A stretch of 9,066 nt of DNA from Desulfobacteraceae bacterium (GTDB taxonomy: Bacteria; Desulfobacterota; DSM-4660; Desulfatiglandales; Desulfatiglandaceae). Shown piece after piece: positions 1-5,112 of this stretch; position 1 is the stretch's first letter, and every line of letters starts with the position of its first letter. The stretch spans positions 1 through 9,066 of the forward strand of contig JAUVRS010000088.1 of NCBI GenBank assembly GCA_030597505.1. The letters run 5' to 3'. Under the pieces are notes generated by a model that did no database searches, was not told the origin of the DNA, and worked only from the letters and a program-made list of their open reading frames with translations. The position numbers and the translations under genes were made by a program.

Positions 1-160
1 GAAAGGGAGGGGTGCCTATGTTTGTCCCGATATTTCTTGTTGGAAACGCCTTGAAAAACCCCACATATTAAGAATGGCATTCAAGAAGCAGGGGTCTATT
101 GCCTTGCATCCGGAATTTTATAATATATCATTTTCCCCCCACAGTCACAACTCGCAGTGA
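1..160 (+). CDS. ylxR: YlxR (DUF448) family RNA-binding protein, 3' part only
   Basis: Only the last 52 codons are present; the reading frame enters the window at base 2 and ends at TGA 158-160. The visible protein opens with KGRGAYVCPDISC, the conserved GRGAY-x-C-x(4)-C signature of the DUF448/YlxR fold. It continues with a basic helix (WKRLEK, then LRMAFKKQG) typical of the family's C-terminal half. The first conserved cysteine pair and the start lie upstream of the window. YlxR is a small basic protein encoded between nusA and infB in many bacteria. In Bacillus subtilis it has been reported to bind the RNase P RNA (RnpM); whether that holds here is not visible. The position just before infB fits. 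The tail after the family core (ending HSHNSQ) is not conserved as far as I can tell. The call rests on the motif and the neighbourhood. Confidence 0.85.
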   Translation, partial: KGRGAYVCPDISCWKRLEKPHILRMAFKKQGSIALHPEFYNISFSPHSHNSQ

Positions 161-162
161 AT

Positions 163-179
163 ATGCCCTGTGAGGGCAT
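163..179 (+). repeat. Perfect 7-bp hairpin between ylxR and infB
   Basis: ATGCCCT (163-169) and AGGGCAT (173-179) are exact reverse complements around a GTG loop, with a possible extra G-U pair outside (162/180). It begins two bases after the ylxR stop codon. No T-run follows (next bases GGCTCGGAAGG), so it is not a standard intrinsic terminator. It could protect or process the 3' end of an upstream mRNA segment, act as a weak pause site, or be chance. The symmetry is directly visible; the function is unknown. Confidence 0.5.
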
Positions 180-181
180 GG

Positions 182-258
182 CTCGGAAGGATATTTTGAA
201 GTGGAATTTATTGGCCCAGTTGTCTTGGATAATAATGATTGGTTAGGCATTTTCCGAG
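182..258 (+). repeat. Long-range inverted repeat in the infB leader
   Basis: CTCGGAA (182-188) is the exact reverse complement of TTCCGAG (252-258), with a 63-base interval between the arms. The right arm ends 12 bases before the infB Shine-Dalgarno sequence. In RNA it would form a 7-bp stem closing a domain right before the ribosome binding site. The 161-279 gap holds this, the short hairpin and the ribosome binding site, and no ORF I can support. A GATAAT at 228-233 resembles a -10 box but has no -35 element at proper spacing. A regulatory role is speculation. Confidence 0.3.
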
Positions 259-270
259 ACACTTGCATGT

Positions 271-275
271 GGAGG
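271..275 (+). promoter_or_regulatory. Ribosome binding site of infB
   Basis: GGAGG sits four bases before ATG 280-282. It supports that start, and the encoded N-terminus (MAKVRVYELAKEL) matches the usual beginning of IF2. Confidence 0.8.
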
Positions 276-279
276 TTAT

Positions 280-2943
280 ATGGCCAAAGTCAGGGTCTAC
301 GAATTAGCTAAAGAACTCAGCTTGGAAAGTAAAGAGCTTGTAGAAAAGCTCCAGACCGGCGGGCTAAAAATAAGAAATTACATGAGTAGCCTCGACGAAG
401 CCGCGGTTTTGGAGGCCAAACAAATTTTATCCGGGGCGGTTTCTCAGGTAGTTGAAGAAAGACGAATCAAACCGACCGTTATCCGCCGGCGGAAAAAGAT
501 CGTTGAGGTTAAACCGGAAATCCCAATTGCAGGGGAAGAGGAAAAGGCCGAGGAAGAGCCGGTTGAACCGTTGGCGCCGGAAGCGGTCCCAGAGGAGGTG
601 GCGTCAAGAGAAATTGAAGTTGACCGGGCAACTGCCGAGAAGGAGGAGACAAGAAAGACGGAGATTGAAAAGCCGCCTGTATCTGCTCCCAAAGACGAGA
701 AGGAACCTGTCACAGTCGAAAAGATACCGGAAGCCCCTCTAAAGAAGGTCGCAGAGCCCCCCATAAAAGCCAAGGTCAAACCCGCGAAGACAAAGAAAAA
801 AAAGGTAGAGCGGCCTGCCAAGATTATAAAGGGCCCTAAAGAGGGACCTCTGAGCAAGATCCTGGCGAAAAAGGCTGAAAAAAAGAAAGTGGAGCCGAGG
901 ATCCCTGTGCCCAGAGCTCCACAACCTTCGGATGTTTCTGTTGAGAAGGTGGCGCCGGTTGAGAAGACCGAGACCGCAAAGCCAGCCAAAAAGAAGAGAC
1001 CGGATAAAAAGAAGGCTGGAGACATCAAGGACAAACCCAAAAAGAGATTCCGTCCCCAAAAGAAAGAAGTTTTTGAAAGATCTGATCTTTATGACGGCCG
1101 TGCCTCAAGGCGCAAAGGGAAGAAGTCTGCCAGAAAACCCCAGGAGGTTGCGAAGAAACAAAAACAGACCGAGATCACAGTACCCAAGGCCATAAAGCGG
1201 AGGATAAAGGTCCAGGAATTTGTCACGGTGGCCGAATTGGCCAGGGCAATGGGGACAAAAGCGGTGGATCTGATCAAACAACTGATGGGGCAGGGTATCA
1301 TGGCCACCATTAATAAATCCCTTGATTTTGACACAGCGGCCCTTGTGGCAGATGACTTTGGTTATGAACTTGAATTGGATTCTTTCCAGGAAGAACATTT
1401 AATCGCAGAGCCGGAAGATCGTCCCGAGGACCTTGTGGCAAGACCTCCTGTGGTGACCATTATGGGACATGTGGACCATGGCAAAACCTCGCTGCTCGAT
1501 TATATAAGACAATCGAACATTATAGAAGGAGAATCCGGCGGGATAACCCAGCATATCGGTGCGTACTACGTCAAGACCGAAGGGGGGGATATTGTCTTCC
1601 TAGACACACCGGGACATGAGGCTTTTACGGCCATGCGCGCCAGGGGAGCGAGTGTTACGGATCTGATCGTACTGGTTGTGGCCGCAGATGATGGGGTGAT
1701 GCCCCAAACCAAGGAGGGTATTAATCACGCCCGTGCTGCGAATATCCCTATTCTTGTTGCAGTCAACAAGATCGACAAAGAGGATGACAACCCGGAGAAG
1801 GTGAAGAGGGAATTGGCTGATTTTGATCTTGCCCCAGAAGAATGGGGGGGGGAAACTATTCTTGGCGAAATCTCAGCAAAAACGGGCCAAGGCATCGATG
1901 ATCTCCTGGGACTCATATTGCTTCAATCCGAAATGCTTGAGTTGAAAGGGAATCCCAATAAGTCTGCCCGGGGAAGTATTGTTGAGGCAAAGCTGGACAA
2001 AAGCAAAGGTCCTGTAGCGACCGTCCTCATAAGAAATGGAACTCTCCATCAGGGCGAATCCTTTATCTGCGGAGAACATTATGGCCGGGTCAGGGCAATG
2101 CTCGACTATGAGGGGAAAAAGTTGAAATCCGCCGGACCATCAATGCCTGTTGAGGTATACGGCATATCCGGGGTACCCATGGCCGGCGACGAATTTATTG
2201 TCGTCAAAGATGAAAGGGCCGCAAAACAGGTCATTGACAACCGCAGGGAGAGGAACAGAAAACAAACAGCGGAAAAGAAAGGTCTTGTCAGCCTTGAGGA
2301 TCTTTTTGAAAGGATTAAGGAAGAGGCAGTAAAGGAACTCAACATCGTTTTAAAGACCGATGTCCAGGGGTCACTTGAGGCTCTTCAGGAATCACTGGTT
2401 AAACAAAGCACCGAAGAGGTAAAATTGAATGTTCTCCATTCTGCGACTGGCGCTATTTCAGAGTCGGACGTAATGCTGGCCTCGGCTTCGGGCGCTATCA
2501 TCATCGGTTTTAATGTGAGGGCAAACCCCCGAGTTTCCGAGCTTGCTGAAAAGGAAAAAGTCGATATTCAGTACTACAACGTTATTTATAACGCAATCAA
2601 GGATATTCGATTGGCAATGGCCGGCCTCCTGGAACCGGTTTATGAGGAGGAGATAATCGGTCGAGCAGATACCAAAGAGGTGTTTCACATTCCCAAAGTG
2701 GGCGCTGTGGCCGGTTGCCAGGTCACCGATGGCCGCGTGGTGAGAAATGCCAATGCGAGACTTTTGCGTGACGATGTGGTCATATTTGATGGTAAGATCG
2801 GATCGTTGAGGCGTTTTAAGGACGATGCCAAAGAGGTCCAGTCGGGGTACGAATGTGGTATTGGCCTGGAAAACTTTGGTGATATCAAACCGGGTGACGT
2901 ATTTGAAGTGTACCAGATGAAGGAACTTGAAGCAGAGCTCTAG
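280..2943 (+). CDS. infB: Translation initiation factor IF-2
   Basis: This 887-residue GTPase delivers fMet-tRNA to the 30S subunit and promotes 50S joining; E. coli IF2-alpha is about the same size (890). An IF2_N domain covers residues 1-52. A very long Lys/Glu/Pro/Ala-rich linker (about 55-305) follows, then a second IF2_N-like module (about 308-365). The G domain has G1 GHVDHGKT (396-403), the switch I segment GGITQHIG (420-427), G3 DTPGH (442-446), G4 NKID (496-499) and G5 SAK (532-534), so all GTP-binding motifs are intact. Domains II and III and the C-terminal initiator-tRNA-binding domain follow to residue 887. The start is set by GGAGG at 271-275 and by the conserved N-terminus. It lies 119 bases after ylxR, and ylxP begins four bases after its stop. 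Low-complexity DNA in the linker (A8 at 796-803) and a G9 run (1844-1852) in the G domain are notable. Identification is certain. Confidence 0.98.
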   Translation: MAKVRVYELAKELSLESKELVEKLQTGGLKIRNYMSSLDEAAVLEAKQILSGAVSQVVEERRIKPTVIRRRKKIVEVKPEIPIAGEEEKAEEEPVEPLAPEAVPEEVASREIEVDRATAEKEETRKTEIEKPPVSAPKDEKEPVTVEKIPEAPLKKVAEPPIKAKVKPAKTKKKKVERPAKIIKGPKEGPLSKILAKKAEKKKVEPRIPVPRAPQPSDVSVEKVAPVEKTETAKPAKKKRPDKKKAGDIKDKPKKRFRPQKKEVFERSDLYDGRASRRKGKKSARKPQEVAKKQKQTEITVPKAIKRRIKVQEFVTVAELARAMGTKAVDLIKQLMGQGIMATINKSLDFDTAALVADDFGYELELDSFQEEHLIAEPEDRPEDLVARPPVVTIMGHVDHGKTSLLDYIRQSNIIEGESGGITQHIGAYYVKTEGGDIVFLDTPGHEAFTAMRARGASVTDLIVLVVAADDGVMPQTKEGINHARAANIPILVAVNKIDKEDDNPEKVKRELADFDLAPEEWGGETILGEISAKTGQGIDDLLGLILLQSEMLELKGNPNKSARGSIVEAKLDKSKGPVATVLIRNGTLHQGESFICGEHYGRVRAMLDYEGKKLKSAGPSMPVEVYGISGVPMAGDEFIVVKDERAAKQVIDNRRERNRKQTAEKKGLVSLEDLFERIKEEAVKELNIVLKTDVQGSLEALQESLVKQSTEEVKLNVLHSATGAISESDVMLASASGAIIIGFNVRANPRVSELAEKEKVDIQYYNVIYNAIKDIRLAMAGLLEPVYEEEIIGRADTKEVFHIPKVGAVAGCQVTDGRVVRNANARLLRDDVVIFDGKIGSLRRFKDDAKEVQSGYECGIGLENFGDIKPGDVFEVYQMKELEAEL

Positions 2944-2947
2944 AAAA

Positions 2948-3235
2948 ATGGTGGTCGGCACTCTGAAGATAGCATTTCGTCTCCATGATAACCGCTCTCT
3001 CAAAGGAAAGCGAAAGGTCGTAAAGAGCATAGTGGGCAAGGTGAAATCCAGATTTAACGTCTCCATCTCTGAAGTCGGATCCAATGATATGTGGGAAAAG
3101 ATTGAGTTGGGAGTCAGTGCTGTGGGAAACGATCGAAGACACATTGATTCCTCCCTAAATCATGTCCTCAATTACATTGACTCGCTTTACCTGGCATCGA
3201 TCGTGGATACCCGGCTGGAAATTTTTAACGTCTGA
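2948..3235 (+). CDS. ylxP: YlxP-like DUF503 family protein
   Basis: This is a 95-residue cytosolic protein of the DUF503 family, whose biochemical role is not established. The N-terminus MVVGTLKIAFRLHDNRSLKGKR matches the family opening (MVVG-L-I...NRSLK-KR). It is followed by VVKSI...RFNVSISEV and by WEKIELGVSAVGNDRRHID, the other two conserved blocks. I chose ATG 2948 because it gives this family N-terminus. An in-frame TTG at 2927, inside infB, would add seven unconserved residues. The start is four bases after the infB stop with only a weak AGAG upstream (2934-2937), so translation is probably coupled to infB. B. subtilis also has this gene (ylxP) between infB and rbfA, which suggests a role in ribosome assembly or initiation. 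That role is inference from position only. Confidence 0.88.
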   Translation: MVVGTLKIAFRLHDNRSLKGKRKVVKSIVGKVKSRFNVSISEVGSNDMWEKIELGVSAVGNDRRHIDSSLNHVLNYIDSLYLASIVDTRLEIFNV

Positions 3236-3277
3236 TTTTTTGGGAAGCAGGAGAGCCCTTATTGTGAAGAGGTTCAT

Positions 3278-3649
3278 ATGTTAGCAGGTAAACGAGCAAT
3301 AAAGGTTGGTGATCAGATACTAAAGGAAATCGCTTTTCTCCTCCTTTCCAAGGTAAAGGACCCCAGGGCTCAGGAGGCTACCGTAACAGGGATCCGGCTC
3401 AGTGATGATCTAAAAAAAGCCAGGGTCTATTACAGTGTTTTAGGATCGAAAGGTCAGGTTGAACAGGTTCAGACGGGTTTAGACAGCGCCAGGGGATTTA
3501 TAAAAAAGGAAATCGGATTGCGGATGAAATTGAGGTATGTCCCCGACATCACCTTCGTGTATGATCCTACTCTGGAAAGTGGGAGTCACATGGAGAAATT
3601 GTTTGATAAAATCAGAAAAGAGGGTGTTGAAAACGGCACTCCTATTTGA
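3278..3649 (+). CDS. rbfA: 30S ribosome-binding factor A
   Basis: RbfA is a single KH-like-domain protein that binds the 30S subunit near helix 1 of 16S rRNA and assists late maturation. It is best known as a cold-shock and assembly factor. The protein is 123 residues, in the family's usual range (about 110-135). The N-terminal basic helix (KRAIKVGDQILKEIAFLL) leads into KVKDPR, and then VTGIRLSDDLKKARVYYSVLG covers the conserved beta strands. LRYVPDITFVYDPTLESGSHME is the C-terminal signature. AGAGG at 3268-3272 lies five bases before ATG 3278. A 42-base gap separates it from ylxP and shows nothing else. The stop overlaps the next possible ATG (TGATG, 3647-3651). The infB - ylxP - rbfA - truB order is widely conserved. 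Confidence 0.96.
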   Translation: MLAGKRAIKVGDQILKEIAFLLLSKVKDPRAQEATVTGIRLSDDLKKARVYYSVLGSKGQVEQVQTGLDSARGFIKKEIGLRMKLRYVPDITFVYDPTLESGSHMEKLFDKIRKEGVENGTPI

Positions 3650-3650
3650 T

Positions 3651-3657
3651 GGTGATC
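3651..3657 (+). promoter_or_regulatory. Strong Shine-Dalgarno for a small ORF after rbfA
   Basis: GGTGATC is complementary to seven consecutive bases at the 3' end of 16S rRNA (the distal half of AAGGAGGTGATC). It directly abuts ATG 3658. When aligned to the full consensus, the start falls at normal initiation distance. It is the best argument that ATG 3658 is a real initiation site, although a seven-base match can occur by chance. Confidence 0.4.
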
Positions 3658-3756
3658 ATGCGGGAACTGCTTGGTTTGAATGCCGTGGATCCCAGGGGTT
3701 TTGAAAAAGACCTGTTGAGAAGGGCTGGTCGGGTTTTGGATGGGACGTTCAATTGA
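3658..3756 (+). CDS. Possible 32-residue small ORF between rbfA and truB
   Basis: ATG 3658 to TGA 3754-3756 encodes 32 residues, beginning MRELLGLNAVDPRGFEKDL and ending RRAGRVLDGTFN. An in-frame ATG at 3649, overlapping the rbfA stop, would give 35. I recognise no domain, signal peptide or membrane segment; it is a short, charged, soluble-looking peptide. It overlaps truB by 17 bases, and truB itself has no good ribosome binding site at proper spacing, so translating this ORF could bring ribosomes to the truB start. In many relatives a DHH-family nrnA gene (nanoRNase/pAp phosphatase) lies at this spot. I see no NrnA motif (DHH, GGGH) here, so calling it a remnant would be speculation. It may equally be non-coding spacer. 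Confidence 0.3.
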   Translation: MRELLGLNAVDPRGFEKDLLRRAGRVLDGTFN

Positions 3757-4681
3757 TGGGATCCTTTTGGTTGACAAGGAGGAGGGTAAGACTTCTTACG
3801 GTGTAGTCAGAAAGGTCCGCGCCGCTTTTGCCAAATCAGACGTCAAGAAGGTGGGCCACGCCGGGACACTTGATCCGTTTGCAACGGGGTTGCTCATAAT
3901 CCTTCTGGGACAGGGAACCAAGCTCTCCAGCTTTCTCATGTCTGAGCGCAAAGTCTACCTTGCCACCATCAGGCTGGGCATTGAAACGGACACAATGGAT
4001 CCAACGGGGCAGGTGGTTCGCACCTCTCCGATACCGGCTTTGAGCATTGAGCAGATCCAGGAGAAGGCCAACTGTCTGGTGGGGCACAGGGAACAGGTCC
4101 CGCCTATCTATTCGGCTGTCAAATATAAAGGTACAAGGGCATATAAGTTGGCGCGGAAAGGAGTGAAATTTGATCTTAAGAGTAAGAAGATCATTGTCCA
4201 TTCTTTTTTGGTCCTTTCTGTTGACCTCCCTCATATCACCATGGAGGTAACATGTTCCGGGGGGACCTATGTGAGGAGCCTTGCATCAGAACTTGGAAGG
4301 GATCTGGGATCCGGTGCCCATCTTAAATCCCTCAGAAGGTTGGGAAGCGGTTCTTTTGAGGTGAAAAATGCCTTGAGTTCCAAAGAGATTTTTCCAGATG
4401 ATGGCTGGTGCGCGCTCAGGGAGAGGGTCATGCCTCTTACAAAGGCCCTTCCCGGCATGACGGAAATAAAAGTGAGTAAAGATCTTGCGGAAAAGGTACG
4501 GCATGGCTATCAGCCTGCCAGGGAGGAACTCAAAGCAGCCTCGAATTTTTCTGACCATAATGGTATCGGGGATGGTCATTTTAAGCTCGTCAGGGATGGC
4601 GATCTCCTGGCCATCATAAAGATAAAAAAGGGCAAAGGGACCAGCCCTTCAATTTCAAAATTAGAAAGAGTGTTTTTGTAA
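3740..4681 (+). CDS. truB: tRNA pseudouridine(55) synthase
   Basis: TruB converts U55 in the T-loop of nearly all tRNAs to pseudouridine and also acts as a tRNA-folding chaperone. The protein has 313 residues (E. coli 314). The opening GILLVDKEEGKTS corresponds to the family's GxLLxDKPxGxTS block, with Glu where Pro is common. The catalytic motif GHAGTLDPFATGLL follows, with the nucleophile Asp45. Further blocks are PPIYSAVKYKGTRAYKLAR (about 121-139) and CSGGTYVRSLASELG (about 172-186). The C-terminal part from about 240, ending in RDGDLLAIIKIKKG, looks like the PUA-type RNA-binding domain. The start ATG 3740 is the only reasonable one, because an in-frame stop lies at 3716. A GAGAAGG at 3717-3723 is rather far upstream (16 bases), which suggests coupling to preceding translation. 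Confidence 0.96.
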   Translation: MGRSIDGILLVDKEEGKTSYGVVRKVRAAFAKSDVKKVGHAGTLDPFATGLLIILLGQGTKLSSFLMSERKVYLATIRLGIETDTMDPTGQVVRTSPIPALSIEQIQEKANCLVGHREQVPPIYSAVKYKGTRAYKLARKGVKFDLKSKKIIVHSFLVLSVDLPHITMEVTCSGGTYVRSLASELGRDLGSGAHLKSLRRLGSGSFEVKNALSSKEIFPDDGWCALRERVMPLTKALPGMTEIKVSKDLAEKVRHGYQPAREELKAASNFSDHNGIGDGHFKLVRDGDLLAIIKIKKGKGTSPSISKLERVFL

Positions 4682-4709
4682 TCTTTTTTGGCCTTAACGA
4701 ATAATTTAC

Positions 4710-4715
4710 AGGAGG
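4710..4715 (+). promoter_or_regulatory. Ribosome binding site fixing the rpsO GTG start
   Basis: AGGAGG lies eight bases before GTG 4724-4726. It rules out the upstream in-frame TTG 4688, which would sit before the Shine-Dalgarno and add 12 unconserved residues. Confidence 0.85.
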
Positions 4716-4723
4716 TATCAGAA

Positions 4724-4993
4724 GTGGTTTTGACGCCAGAAAGTAAAAGGGAAATTATTGATAATTTCAAGAAACATGAGAAGGACACGGGCTCATCCGA
4801 GGTTCAAATTGCCCTGCTGAGCAATAGAATCAAGTACCTTACCGATCATTTCAAGGTGCACAAGAAAGATCATCATTCGCGCAGGGGGTTATTGATATTG
4901 GTTGGAAAAAGGAGAAGACTCCTTAATTATTTAAAAAAGAAGGACGCGGAGAAATACCAAAACGTTATCAAAGAACTCGGTATTCGGAAATAG
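4724..4993 (+). CDS. rpsO: 30S ribosomal protein S15
   Basis: S15 binds the three-way junction of 16S rRNA helices 20-22 early in assembly and forms bridge B4 to the 50S subunit. From GTG 4724 the protein has 89 residues, exactly the E. coli length. It shows the RNA-binding signature DTGSSEVQIALL (from D21) and the near-invariant stretch HKKDHHSRRGLL followed by LVGKRRRLLNYLKKKD. The GTG start is supported by a full AGGAGG at 4710-4715 and by alignment of the DTGS motif to its E. coli position. The gene lies 42 bases after truB and 119 bases before pnp, the classical rpsO-pnp arrangement. S15 represses its own translation in E. coli through a leader pseudoknot; I cannot see an equivalent structure in this short leader. 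Confidence 0.97.
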   Translation: MVLTPESKREIIDNFKKHEKDTGSSEVQIALLSNRIKYLTDHFKVHKKDHHSRRGLLILVGKRRRLLNYLKKKDAEKYQNVIKELGIRK

Positions 4994-5112
4994 ACGGCCG
5001 AAAAAACTGGCGACACATAAAACCCGGTTAAAGTATCTTAGTCTTATGGCGCACAAACATTCTCCAACCCATTCCATGGACAACCCGGCAACGCCGAAAG
5101 GATAGGTGAAAA

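Noticed and set aside
228..233. GATAAT as a -10 element of an infB promoter
   Set aside because: The nearest TTG-type -35 candidates (TTGGCC 211-216, TTGAAG 196-201) give spacers of 11 and 26 bases, outside the working range.
598..600. Internal GTG start in infB (as for E. coli IF2-beta)
   Set aside because: The purine-rich AGAGGAGG directly abuts the GTG, leaving no spacing for initiation, and such sequence is expected in a Glu-rich linker.
444..1040. Long antisense ORF (198 codons) opposite the infB linker
   Set aside because: It is the mirror of the Lys/Glu-rich coding strand, giving a Ser/Phe-rich sequence without domain features or a ribosome binding site. Compositional bias explains it.
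2458..3144. Antisense ORF of 228 codons across the infB end and ylxP
   Set aside because: It lies opposite two confidently identified genes, has no recognisable motif and no ribosome binding site of note.
4688..4723. N-terminally longer S15 from TTG 4688
   Set aside because: The perfect AGGAGG at 4710-4715 would lie inside that coding region. The GTG 4724 start gives the exact family length and motif spacing.
4994..5112. Possible terminator or RNase III-type hairpin between rpsO and pnp
   Set aside because: Only three- to four-base stems are visible (for example GCC/GGC around AAAAAA at 4997-5011) plus a direct AACCCGG repeat (5021-5027 and 5082-5088). There is nothing with the stem strength or T-run needed.
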